Origin: JAISFI01 sp031553775
GTDB taxonomy: Bacteria; Bacteroidota; Bacteroidia; Bacteroidales; Azobacteroidaceae
Assembly (NCBI GenBank): GCA_031553775.1
Contig: JAVBLA010000054.1
Coordinates: 1 to 17,344, forward strand
Reading direction: 5' to 3'
Length of the DNA: 17,344 nt
Shown: positions 1 through 8,585 of the stretch, piece after piece
Position numbering within the stretch: position 1 is the stretch's first letter
Layout: every line of letters begins with the position of its first letter
Notes under the pieces: model-generated
Database searches by the model: none
Seen by the model: the letters and a program-made list of their open reading frames with translations, nothing else
Told to the model about the DNA's origin: nothing
Translations under genes and position numbers: made by a program

Positions 1-2
1 TT

Positions 3-3000
3 CCTTCTGTCGATCAATTGATTAAAAAAGGGATAACGGTTGCTCCGTTCAACGTTCCTTTAGTTTATCCATACGGAACTACTTCCTATTCCATGTCTAT
101 GGAATACCAACGTGCAATCCTTATAGCGCCGGCCAGCCAAATCGCTCAAACTAAAGTTTCCTATAACGGAGGTGCTTTGTCAGCATTATCAGGAGGAGTT
201 GCATGGAAAACAAATGGCAATTATGCTTATTATGATTATCCCATGAGTGACCTGGATGGTGTCTACACATTCTCTAATCCGGAAGGCTTAATGGTTTTGG
301 TGTATGGGCGAGGAACGGCTGAATCTTATTATTACTATGCCGGCTCAGCCGATGAATATGAGGATGCTTGTACTCCTTCCGACTCCTACAGCGATAAAGC
401 ACATGTGTACAATTGTTTCCCGGTTACTGAAATAGATATTTTAGCAGGAGGTCTGTTTAGTTGTGATCCTTCCAATCTGAGTATCGTTGTAAAGCAACAA
501 CCGTCAAAAGCTTTTCCAGTGACAGGCTTGAATGCAGGTAGTAGTAAAATTGAATATAAACCGACAGATAATAAGTATATCGGTACAGATCAAATTATAT
601 ATGAAGTATTCTGCAGCGGAACTTCTTTAGGTATTGTTACTCTGGATATAGCAGTATTGAATTGTCCGGATAATATCATCTCCGAAGATTGTTTTGACCA
701 ACCCGAGATCAATTCCTGGGGAATCGAGCTATTGTATAAGAGTCGCCCGGGCGTTGGAGGAACCGGATCCGTCAACGAAATGGATGTTCCCTTAGTAGGA
801 GATATTTCGGGAACCGGACAAGTGAAAATACTGGCAGCTACTTCCATTCAGAGTAATTCATGGATGTCAAATACCATTCAGGTGTTCGACGGGAAAACAG
901 GTAACTGGGACGGATCTATTACAGTAGCTCCTTTCCGTACCGGATTTGGTACCCGTGCCATAGCAGATATAGATGGAGACGGTAAGGCAGAATTGTTTGT
1001 TTTCTCAGAAGGGGAAACCAAAGTAAGCATCGGTGCTCCTGATCATAAATTGCATTGTTATAATCTGATTTTTGATGCCGATGGGAAAATTACCGGCTTT
1101 TCCGAAAAATGGTCAACTGGCATTGTTCTGGATGATTCCGACCTGAAAGAAACGGGAGGTAGTGCTAGTGTGCTTCAAAGAAACTATTCGGCGGCAAATA
1201 TCCTGATCGGTGATATCAATGCAGACGGTACACCGGAAGTCTTTGTGTATGAAAAAGTATATAATTCCCAGAATGGAAATTTATTGCTCGACATGAACCT
1301 GAGGGCCAATAACCTGCCTTATGGCTATGGGGCGGGGCACCGCATGGGAGACCTGGTACCTTATTTTCCTGTACTTGCAGATATGGACGGAGACGGAACG
1401 CTGGAATTGGTTGCCGGAAACAAAATCTATAAAATCAATATTCCTGCCGGTGCCACCAACAACAGTCAGTCTTCTTTCTCACAATTAAGAACGGCAGCAG
1501 CAACCGCAGGAGGTAACCTGAATAATGTAGGCGACGGATTTACTGCTGTAGCCGACCTGAACGGTGATGGAAACCTGGATGTAATTGTAACCCGCAATAC
1601 AGGAACCACAGTCGGAACGACCGGTGTTCCTTACCTGTATGCCTGGAACGGAAAAACGGGAGAAATGTTCGGTAATGCCATACAAATTACCGATACCGGG
1701 GACCCAACCACATATCTGGGTAATGGTCCGTCGATCCCTTTTGTCGGTGATATAACCGGAAATAATGTGCCTGATATTTGTGTGTCGACTTCGCAAAGAT
1801 TACATGCATTCAAACTCAATACACAGACCAATGGTCTGGAAAAAATCGCTAAGATGACTACCACCGATTTTTCGGGGGCTACTACCTTGACCTTGTTCGA
1901 TTTCGATCAGGACAAGAAAATGGAATTGGTGTACAGGGATCAGGCCAATCTGCGCATCCTCCAGTTGAAAAACGGTAATACATTCGAAGACTTGTTGCCC
2001 GTTACCAGTGCATCTTCCTGTTATTCGGATACTCAAAACGAATATCCGGTCGTGGCCGATGTTACAGACGACGGAGAAGCTAATATTGTGGTATTTGGTA
2101 GTGCAACCAGCGGTGACGCAACCAGTGGTATCGGTTCGGTATATGTCTACAAAAGTGCTGCAGGTACCCGTTGGGCTCCTGCGCGTCCGGTCTGGAACCA
2201 ATGGGCTTACAATTCCGTGAATGTAAACGATGACCTGACTATCCCGCAATACCAAATGAATCCCTCTACCGTGTTTGAAAACGGAGAGTGTGGAACCGTG
2301 CGTCCGTTCAATGCATTCCTGCAACAACAAACCCTGCTAAACCCGAATGGTTGCCCGGTATGGCCTGTTCCAACACTCGAATGGGTGGGAAATCCCACTT
2401 ATAGTCAGACCGGGAATACACTGAATATCACCGGTGTAATTACTGCTACCGGTAATGTAACCCTGAGAGCCCCGTTGTATATCTCTGTTTATAAAGAAAG
2501 TAAAAGCATCGGAAATGTGATCCTTACATATAAATACGAGCAAGCTATCCGGGTGGGAGAAAACCATACATTTACCCTGTCGATTCCTAATTTTAATCAG
2601 GTTGTCAATTACCTTGTTGTTTCTTTGAACGACAATGCCCAAGGTCTGGATTCAAACGCTCCCATTCATGAAATATGCAATATTCCGGAAGAAAAACGGT
2701 TGCCTCTTCTTGCTGCTATCGACGATTATAAGATTTCAGACAAACCCGGAATACCTATAATTATCGATGCGCTGGAAAACGATTTTATTCTGGACTATGA
2801 TAAAAACAGTTTAGATGTTACTATTGAAAATATAAGTGCCTACATGCCGAATAGAGGAACCGTAAGTACTTCCAGAAGAGAAGACGGGCGGATGGTATTT
2901 ACTTATACTCCCAATAATCCGACATGGACAGGTATCGATTATTTTCAGTATCAGGTGTCTATCGATGTGGGCGCTGATATCCCGCTTACAACTAGGGCTT

Positions 3001-5219
3001 TTGTTCATATAGCAATTATAGATCCGTTTAATGCCATCGCTTGTGAAGGAGAAGATGTTATGCAAATGGTGAGTATAAATAGAAGCGGAGCTAATGGATT
3101 ATCTTTTTATTGGTATCAGGAGGGAGAAGAAGAATCTTTCATGAGTGGTTATGGTGCAACGAATCATGAAGTAACCCGTACGGGATATGGACAGGATGTT
3201 TTTGAAGTGGAGATACGCTATAACGTGCCCAGAGCCCCGGCGGCAGATGGTATCTTAAGGAATGCCCAGACCGGAAATATTGTTTTTCCCGAGCGCTATA
3301 AACTAACGGCTACTTATGTTCCTAACCTGATGTACTGGAAACATCATGCAGAAAACAATAACTGGAACGATCCTGCAAACTGGGTCAAAAAAGACGGCTC
3401 TTCGTTTGGTTTTGATGTGGTGCCCTGGTCTTGTACAACGGTACATATTCCGGGAAATGCCAATAGGGAAAGCCTTGTGGGACATTATCCTTCTTTACAG
3501 GATGAACCGGTTGCCAATGGCGGTACACCCAGGGATAATAAGTTTATTTACGAAGATTACAATGAATACTATCCTGGATTAGGTCTTTCAGGTGGCAGCC
3601 CGCGTTGCGATAGTATCATTTTCCACTTCGGAGGTGAGGTTGCCAAATCGCAACAGCTGTCTTATAACAAAGCATTCATCCATTATAATTTTGGTCATTA
3701 CCCGACAGATACACAGGGTGGAAGTATCCTGAATGGAGATGCAACGCATTCTGCTGTGCACATGAACCGCGACCGCTGGTATGCCCTGGCTGCTCCGTTA
3801 AAAAGTATCGTAACGGGTGATTTTTCAGTGGGAGGCTATCCCAGCATGTGGCAGCGTGCTTTCCAATCGTCGAAAAACAAAACAACCGGCCTTCTGACAG
3901 GTGGATGGTATAACCCTGAAAATACGGCCGACCGTATCCTGAACGAAAACCAGCATTATGCTATCAGTGTTTATGCGGCTTGTTATACATCGGGTGTGCT
4001 GGGTGAAAAAGACCATAAACTCCTCAATCAGATGAAGGGTATTTTTGAAATCCCGTATTTTGATAATCCTGTTCTTAGCGCCTTACATAGGGTTCACGAA
4101 CGCACATCTACCGGTAGTAAGTTTTATTTTTATTATTATCAAAGGGAAAATCTGGATATTCATCCAACTTATTTCGAAGAGTTTCCACGGGGAGAAGAAG
4201 CATACCGTTTTATATTCGAAGGAAACGATAATAAACCGAAGAGCAATTTCAGCATTAAGGTTCCTGTGGAAGACAGGGATAACGACGGTCAGATCGATGA
4301 AGTGATGATTGGTAATCCGTTTGTGTCGAGTCTTGATTTTGACGCATTCAGGTTGTTGAATACTTCCACAATAGAAAAATATTACCGTCTTTACAAAGGA
4401 AATGCATTCGATACTTACCCAACGGATTTTTCAACGCCATTGATCGCTCCTTTGCAGGCATTCTTTATACAACCCAGGGGCACCAAGGGTACGGAAGTTG
4501 AATTGTTTTTCCCCGAAAGTCTTTCGGTTACCCGCTCCGCATCTACCTCTCATCAGTTGAGGGCTTCTTCAACCATCCCGCAGGTACTAAAGATTACGGC
4601 AAGTAATCCGGTCGGAGATACGTATATTTGCCTGTTGATGGATGGGGAAGAAAAGAATATCTCCCGCTTGTTCTCATCCGATGATCCGGCTTATCCGCAG
4701 GTATATTCGGTTGATGAGAAACAGGAAAAAAACACCATTCAATACCTTCAGAATGAAGGGGATAATACGATCCCTCTGGGTATTCTGAGTAATGCAAAAG
4801 GTACATTCAGTTTGAGTTTCGAGTTGATAGAAAATCCGAATATCTCTTCTCTGGTTCTGAAAGATAAGGAATTGCATATCGACTACAACCTGCTGGAAAA
4901 TAGTGTTTATTCTTTTGAAAATACATCCGGCAACCTGGATAATCGTTTTGAATTAGTTATCAATAAGATATCCACCGGGATGGATCAAACTGAAGCTGTC
5001 AATATCTTGGTGTATGCCAAAGACAGGATGCTGTATATTGATTCCAATACAGGAATTAAAAACGTGAAAATTTACAATGTACAAGGTGTAAATCTGGTTT
5101 CCGAAAGCCTGGAGGGCCTCTTGCATTATTCTAAGGAAATAGAGGCTCCCGGGGTTTACCTGGTGACTGTTTTGTTGCAAAATGGGGAGTTTGTGACTCG
5201 GAAAATTGTAGTTTGGTAA
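3..5219 (+). CDS. Very large T9SS-secreted surface protein with FG-GAP beta-propeller and Ig-like modules (5'-truncated)
   Basis: The frame is open to the left edge, so the signal peptide and true start are missing; the TTG at 18 is not believed to be the start. Residues below count from that TTG. Residues about 30-115 resemble the end of an IgGFc-binding-type domain (a VYGRGTAESYYYYAG stretch). Residues about 143-215 and 900-1010 look like cadherin/Ig-like modules of the Big_9 type (the second has ALENDF, then FTYTPNNPTWTGIDYFQY). Between them, about eight acidic FG-GAP/VCBS loops start near residues 262, 317, 397, 454, 513, 576, 628 and 680; DIDGDGKAEL, DMDGDGTLEL and DLNGDGNLDV are canonical Ca-binding loops, which suggests an integrin-alpha-like propeller. 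The region from about 1100 (WNDPANW, RWYALAAPLK) is of a kind common in Bacteroidales secreted proteins. The last 75 residues (VKIYNVQG, then PGVYLVTV and RKIVVW) form a type A T9SS sorting domain. It is probably exported and anchored at the cell surface, perhaps as an adhesin. Ligand unknown. Confidence 0.88.
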   Translation, partial: PSVDQLIKKGITVAPFNVPLVYPYGTTSYSMSMEYQRAILIAPASQIAQTKVSYNGGALSALSGGVAWKTNGNYAYYDYPMSDLDGVYTFSNPEGLMVLVYGRGTAESYYYYAGSADEYEDACTPSDSYSDKAHVYNCFPVTEIDILAGGLFSCDPSNLSIVVKQQPSKAFPVTGLNAGSSKIEYKPTDNKYIGTDQIIYEVFCSGTSLGIVTLDIAVLNCPDNIISEDCFDQPEINSWGIELLYKSRPGVGGTGSVNEMDVPLVGDISGTGQVKILAATSIQSNSWMSNTIQVFDGKTGNWDGSITVAPFRTGFGTRAIADIDGDGKAELFVFSEGETKVSIGAPDHKLHCYNLIFDADGKITGFSEKWSTGIVLDDSDLKETGGSASVLQRNYSAANILIGDINADGTPEVFVYEKVYNSQNGNLLLDMNLRANNLPYGYGAGHRMGDLVPYFPVLADMDGDGTLELVAGNKIYKINIPAGATNNSQSSFSQLRTAAATAGGNLNNVGDGFTAVADLNGDGNLDVIVTRNTGTTVGTTGVPYLYAWNGKTGEMFGNAIQITDTGDPTTYLGNGPSIPFVGDITGNNVPDICVSTSQRLHAFKLNTQTNGLEKIAKMTTTDFSGATTLTLFDFDQDKKMELVYRDQANLRILQLKNGNTFEDLLPVTSASSCYSDTQNEYPVVADVTDDGEANIVVFGSATSGDATSGIGSVYVYKSAAGTRWAPARPVWNQWAYNSVNVNDDLTIPQYQMNPSTVFENGECGTVRPFNAFLQQQTLLNPNGCPVWPVPTLEWVGNPTYSQTGNTLNITGVITATGNVTLRAPLYISVYKESKSIGNVILTYKYEQAIRVGENHTFTLSIPNFNQVVNYLVVSLNDNAQGLDSNAPIHEICNIPEEKRLPLLAAIDDYKISDKPGIPIIIDALENDFILDYDKNSLDVTIENISAYMPNRGTVSTSRREDGRMVFTYTPNNPTWTGIDYFQYQVSIDVGADIPLTTRAFVHIAIIDPFNAIACEGEDVMQMVSINRSGANGLSFYWYQEGEEESFMSGYGATNHEVTRTGYGQDVFEVEIRYNVPRAPAADGILRNAQTGNIVFPERYKLTATYVPNLMYWKHHAENNNWNDPANWVKKDGSSFGFDVVPWSCTTVHIPGNANRESLVGHYPSLQDEPVANGGTPRDNKFIYEDYNEYYPGLGLSGGSPRCDSIIFHFGGEVAKSQQLSYNKAFIHYNFGHYPTDTQGGSILNGDATHSAVHMNRDRWYALAAPLKSIVTGDFSVGGYPSMWQRAFQSSKNKTTGLLTGGWYNPENTADRILNENQHYAISVYAACYTSGVLGEKDHKLLNQMKGIFEIPYFDNPVLSALHRVHERTSTGSKFYFYYYQRENLDIHPTYFEEFPRGEEAYRFIFEGNDNKPKSNFSIKVPVEDRDNDGQIDEVMIGNPFVSSLDFDAFRLLNTSTIEKYYRLYKGNAFDTYPTDFSTPLIAPLQAFFIQPRGTKGTEVELFFPESLSVTRSASTSHQLRASSTIPQVLKITASNPVGDTYICLLMDGEEKNISRLFSSDDPAYPQVYSVDEKQEKNTIQYLQNEGDNTIPLGILSNAKGTFSLSFELIENPNISSLVLKDKELHIDYNLLENSVYSFENTSGNLDNRFELVINKISTGMDQTEAVNILVYAKDRMLYIDSNTGIKNVKIYNVQGVNLVSESLEGLLHYSKEIEAPGVYLVTVLLQNGEFVTRKIVVW

Positions 5220-5230
5220 ACCTTTTTTAA

Positions 5231-5382
5231 TTAAGAGTTAAGAGTTAAGAGTTAAGAATTGGGAATCCGGTAGGGTAGTTTGTTTACTCTATGAAAGGGT
5301 ATGAAAGAATGAGTTTTTACACAAAAACTAGAAGAATCTCACTCCCTAATTCTTAATTCTTAATTCTTAACTCTTAATTCTT
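5231..5382. repeat. Facing arrays of a 7-base tandem repeat (long inverted repeat)
   Basis: The left arm (5231-5260) is four head-to-tail heptamers, TTAAGAG three times then TTAAGAA, plus TT. The right arm (5348-5382) is five heptamers of AATTCTT, the fourth being AACTCTT. The right arm is the reverse complement of the same unit. Positions 5231-5260 can pair with 5348-5377 over 30 bases: 28 Watson-Crick pairs and two G-U pairs in RNA. The 87-base loop holds a small perfect hairpin (7-base arms 5312-5318 and 5323-5329, loop ACAC). It lies between the surface-protein stop and the metA promoter, so it could act as a terminator or processing hairpin, or be a drifting repeat element of the short-tandem-heptamer kind. 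No open reading frame is involved. Confidence 0.85.
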
Positions 5383-5393
5383 AAATTTCTTCC

Positions 5394-5401
5394 TACCTTT
5401 G
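5394..5401 (+). promoter_or_regulatory. Putative Bacteroidota -7 promoter element for metA
   Basis: TACCTTTG matches the Bacteroidota primary-sigma -7 consensus TAnnTTTG exactly. No good TTTG-type -33 element is present at the usual spacing; that position falls inside the right heptamer array. Transcription would start near 5406, giving a leader of only about 18 bases, too short for a riboswitch or attenuator in front of metA. Confidence 0.55.
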
Positions 5402-5423
5402 TGCCTTCAAATAATCACAAGCC

Positions 5424-6359
5424 ATGCCACTAAATTTACCTGAAAATTTACCTGCGGTAGAATTGCTCAAAAAGGAAAACATTTTTGTGATGGATTCTTT
5501 GCGGGCTGCATCGCAGGATATACGTCCTTTGAAGGTTTGTATTCTGAACCTGATGCCGTTGAAGATTACAACGGAGACCGATCTGATCCGTTTGCTATCC
5601 AATACCCCGTTACAGGTGGAAATCGATTTCCTTCGTATCAAAGGGCATACACCCAAAAATACGCCGGTGGAGCATATGATGACGTTCTATAAAGATTTCG
5701 ATGAGATCTGCCGTTATAATTACGATGGAATGATTATTACCGGAGCTCCGGTAGAGCAAATGGAATTCGAGGAGGTGTCTTATTGGGATGAGATCGAGGA
5801 AATTTTTACCTGGGCGCGGAAGCATGTGACTTCCACTTTGTATGTTTGCTGGTCGGCTCAGGCGGCTTTGTATTATTTTTATGATGTGCCTAAATATCCA
5901 TTGCCCCAAAAACAGTTCGGGGTATTCAAACACACCCTTTCCAATCCCACATTTCCTTTGTTCAGGGGGTTTGACGATCAGTTCTATGTACCGCACAGCC
6001 GGCATACGGAGGTGAGGAGGGAGGATATACTGAAAGTGCCCGATCTGACCTTACTTTCGGAATCGGAAGATTCGGGAGTGTATATTGCCATGTCGAGAGG
6101 AGGACGTGAGTTCTATATTACCGGACATTCCGAATATTCACCGGATACATTGCATAACGAATATGTCAGGGATCTTCAAAAGGGTCTGCCGATTGAGATA
6201 CCGGATAATTATTATCAGGATAACGATCCGCGCCTGCGACCGGTGGTTCGCTGGCGGGCACATGCCAACCTCTTGTTTAATAACTGGCTGAACTATTTTG
6301 TTTACCAGGAAACGCCTTACGATGCAAGGAATATTGAAAAACTGGAAAGCTTATCGTGA
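5424..6359 (+). CDS. metA: Homoserine O-acyltransferase MetA, predicted acetyl-CoA specific
   Basis: This enzyme acylates the hydroxyl of L-homoserine, the first committed step of methionine synthesis, in the cytoplasm. The product is 311 residues, the normal family length, and starts with the family-typical MPLNLPENLPA. The catalytic residues fall at E. coli MetA numbering: nucleophile Cys142 in VCWSAQA, His235 and Glu237 in TGHSEY, conserved Lys47 in NLMPLK and Arg249. Residue 111, in GAPVEQ, is glutamate. In this family Glu111 goes with acetyl-CoA use and Gly111 with succinyl-CoA use, so O-acetylhomoserine is the likely product despite the common 'succinyltransferase' label. It is first in an apparent operon with the DUF2721 and U32 genes. 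No recognisable Shine-Dalgarno is present, which is common in Bacteroidota. Family assignment is firm; acyl specificity is inferred. Confidence 0.96.
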   Translation: MPLNLPENLPAVELLKKENIFVMDSLRAASQDIRPLKVCILNLMPLKITTETDLIRLLSNTPLQVEIDFLRIKGHTPKNTPVEHMMTFYKDFDEICRYNYDGMIITGAPVEQMEFEEVSYWDEIEEIFTWARKHVTSTLYVCWSAQAALYYFYDVPKYPLPQKQFGVFKHTLSNPTFPLFRGFDDQFYVPHSRHTEVRREDILKVPDLTLLSESEDSGVYIAMSRGGREFYITGHSEYSPDTLHNEYVRDLQKGLPIEIPDNYYQDNDPRLRPVVRWRAHANLLFNNWLNYFVYQETPYDARNIEKLESLS

Positions 6360-6360
6360 C

Positions 6361-6765
6361 ATGGAAGAATTGAACCTGACAACACCTTCTTTGCTTTTTT
6401 CTGCGATCTCTCTGATCCTGCTGGCCTATACCAATCGTTTCCTGTCGTATGCACAGGTGGTCAGGTCCTTGAGAGAAAAAGCTCCTCTCCATTCGGACAA
6501 AGTAGTCGATGCGCAAATCAAAAACCTAAGGAAACGTCTGCACCTGGTCCGCTATATGCAGATATTAGGCATCGGCAGTCTGTTTTTTTGCGTGGTGTCT
6601 ATGTTTTTTATTTATATCCAATGGCAATTGGCTGCCGCTTATATTTTTGGTGCAGCCCTGTTGCTACTGATTGCTTCCCTGGCGGTTTGTATCTGGGAAA
6701 TACAGATTTCCGTACAGGCCCTTGAGATCTATCTCGACGGGATGGAAGAGAAAAATTTAGAATGA
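6361..6765 (+). CDS. DUF2721 family inner-membrane protein
   Basis: This is a 134-residue protein of unknown function. I start it at the ATG one base after the metA stop, because the family begins with a sequence like LTTPSLLFSAISL, found here at residues 6-18. An upstream in-frame ATG at 6298 would only add residues read from inside metA. Predicted membrane segments lie at about residues 10-24, 67-88 and 91-112. They are separated by a basic, heptad-like cytoplasmic stretch at about 35-65 (QIKNLRKRLHLVR). The single-base gap after metA and the ATGA overlap with the next gene suggest translational coupling. The family match rests on the N-terminal LTTPxLLF...AYTNRF pattern and the topology. 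Nothing in the sequence gives a biochemical role, and a link to methionine synthesis is not implied. Confidence 0.82.
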   Translation: MEELNLTTPSLLFSAISLILLAYTNRFLSYAQVVRSLREKAPLHSDKVVDAQIKNLRKRLHLVRYMQILGIGSLFFCVVSMFFIYIQWQLAAAYIFGAALLLLIASLAVCIWEIQISVQALEIYLDGMEEKNLE

Positions 6766-8585
6766 AAATCGCCCGGAAAATAGAATTATTATCTCCTGCT
6801 AAAAATCTCGAAACAGGTATTGAAGCCATTAATCATGGGGCAGATGCAGTGTATATCGGAGCTCCCCGCTTCAGTGCACGTGCTGCGGCCGGAAATACTA
6901 TTGCGGATATTGAACAACTGGTCCGGTATGCACACCGGTATTTTGCCAGGGTCTATGTGGCTCTGAATACGATCCTGAAAGAAGATGAATTGGCAGACGC
7001 GGAAAAAATGATCCGGCAAATTTATGAAGCTGGTGCCGATGCCCTGATTATCCAGGATATGGCGATTCCTATGATGGATATTCCTCCTATTGCCATTCAT
7101 GCCAGTACTCAGATGGATAACCGTACTCCGGAAAAAGTCAGCTTTTTGGAAAATGCCGGTTTTTCTCAGGTGGTGCTGGCGCGGGAATTATCATTGCAGC
7201 AAATTGAAGAGATTGCAGGCCGGGTATCGGTTCCTTTGGAAGTTTTTGTTCATGGTGCCTTGTGTGTCAGCTACAGTGGCCGGTGTTACCTGAGCCAGGC
7301 TTTGTCGGGCCGGAGTGCGAACCGTGGAGCGTGTGCACAATATTGCCGGCTTCCCTATACATTGCAGGATGCTACAGGAAAAACGCTGGCTTCGCAAAAA
7401 CATTTGCTTTCCCTGAAAGATTTAAACCAGTCGGATCATCTGGAAGCCATCCTTGATGCGGGTGCCAGTTCCCTGAAAATTGAAGGGCGACTGAAAGAAT
7501 TGTCCTATGTGAAAAATGTAACGGCATTTTACCGGAAAAAATTAGATGAAATTTTTAATCGCCGTACAGAATATGTGCCGGCATCTTCCGGAAATTGTAC
7601 CTATACCTTTACCCCGGATCTGCGGAAGAGTTTCAACCGGGGATTTACCGGCTATTTTTTACAGGGAAGGCAAAAAGACATTGCCTCGTTCCATACCCCT
7701 AAATCTATCGGGGAGCCGGTGGGCCGGGTGAAAGAGACCGGACGGAATTATCTGACAATATCTACTCCTCTTCTTTTGCATAATGGGGATGGTCTTTGTT
7801 TTTTTGATGAAAAGAACTGTTTCGGCGGTTTCCGGGTCAACAAAGTCGAATCGGATAAAATTTTTCCTGCAGAAATGCCAGGGATCACTCAGGGTACCCT
7901 TGTCTTCCGGAATTTAGATCATGATTTTGAGAAGAGGCTTTCGCAACCCACCTCAGTGCGTAAGATTCCTGTCTCGTTCATATTGAGCGATGATGATGCC
8001 GGTTTTATCCTCCGGGCGGAAGATACCGATGGTTGTGAAGCGTCGGTACATATTCCATGGAAAAAAGAACGTGCACAAAAAAGCCAGGAAGAACAGGTCA
8101 TACAACAATTATCCAAGCTTGGTAATACCATTTTCACGGCAGAGTCTGTTCAAATCCGGATGCAGGACGATTGGTTTATTCCCGGTTCGGTTTTATCAGA
8201 TTTGAGAAGAAAAGTGTCGGATGCACTTTTATCGGTCAGGGAGTCGGCGTATGCCAGGCCCCAGAGAATAACCGGCCGGCCGGATGCTCTTTTTCCGGAA
8301 AAAAAGCTTAGCTATCTGGGAAATGTATCCAACTCTCTTGCCCGCCGTTTCTATATCTCAAAAGGTGTAGAACAGATTGATCCTGCATTTGAGATCGCAG
8401 CTCCGGAAGAAGTTCCTCTGATGTTTACCAAACATTGCCTGCGTTACAGCCTGGGATATTGTCCCCGGCTTGCCAAAGAGAACACTTCTTTGAAAGAACC
8501 GCTTTACCTGTTGTCTTCCCAGGGTCGCCTGGAATTGGAATTTGATTGCAGGCAATGTGAAATGTACGTATATAAACGTACTTAA
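6762..8585 (+). CDS. U32 family protein, RlhA-like (probable RNA hydroxylation factor)
   Basis: The 607-residue protein carries the full U32 signature at residues 160-178 (EVFVHGALCVSYSGRCYLS). It has a TIM-barrel-like N-terminal half starting ELLSPAKNLETG. Cysteines C168, C175, C191 and C195 cluster after the barrel. A C-terminal domain of the DUF3656/collagenase-like type spans about residues 385-490 (KLGNTIF, then PGSVLSDLRR), and a second cysteine set lies at C559, C567, C596 and C599. Family members annotated as peptidases include E. coli RlhA (23S rRNA C2501 hydroxylation) and TrhP (tRNA U34 hydroxylation). The length and DUF3656 domain fit RlhA better than the shorter TrhP. The conserved cysteines suggest an iron-sulfur cluster, which is inference. 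Its ATG overlaps the preceding stop (ATGA). Its stop overlaps the convergent gldB-like stop. The substrate cannot be fixed from sequence alone. Confidence 0.9.
   Translation: MKIARKIELLSPAKNLETGIEAINHGADAVYIGAPRFSARAAAGNTIADIEQLVRYAHRYFARVYVALNTILKEDELADAEKMIRQIYEAGADALIIQDMAIPMMDIPPIAIHASTQMDNRTPEKVSFLENAGFSQVVLARELSLQQIEEIAGRVSVPLEVFVHGALCVSYSGRCYLSQALSGRSANRGACAQYCRLPYTLQDATGKTLASQKHLLSLKDLNQSDHLEAILDAGASSLKIEGRLKELSYVKNVTAFYRKKLDEIFNRRTEYVPASSGNCTYTFTPDLRKSFNRGFTGYFLQGRQKDIASFHTPKSIGEPVGRVKETGRNYLTISTPLLLHNGDGLCFFDEKNCFGGFRVNKVESDKIFPAEMPGITQGTLVFRNLDHDFEKRLSQPTSVRKIPVSFILSDDDAGFILRAEDTDGCEASVHIPWKKERAQKSQEEQVIQQLSKLGNTIFTAESVQIRMQDDWFIPGSVLSDLRRKVSDALLSVRESAYARPQRITGRPDALFPEKKLSYLGNVSNSLARRFYISKGVEQIDPAFEIAAPEEVPLMFTKHCLRYSLGYCPRLAKENTSLKEPLYLLSSQGRLELEFDCRQCEMYVYKRT

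Noticed and set aside
18..20. TTG as start codon of the large surface protein
   Set aside because: The frame is open upstream to the window edge, no signal peptide follows the TTG, and a T9SS cargo needs one. The gene is simply cut.
2101..2135. Short imperfect direct repeat of GCAACCAG in the surface-protein gene
   Set aside because: It encodes two neighbouring ATSG tetrapeptides in a loop; only two copies, no sign of an expanding tandem array.
1485..2642. Several minus-strand open frames of 60-176 codons opposite the surface-protein gene
   Set aside because: They are shadows of a clearly coding plus-strand frame, with compositions and motifs unlike real proteins and no independent start signals.
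5220..5423. Methionine-type (SAM) riboswitch upstream of metA
   Set aside because: The only regular structure is the heptamer inverted repeat, and the predicted start leaves a leader of about 18 bases.
6298..6360. Upstream ATG for the DUF2721 gene inside metA
   Set aside because: The family N-terminus is at the ATG at 6361; the extra 21 codons are metA read in another frame.
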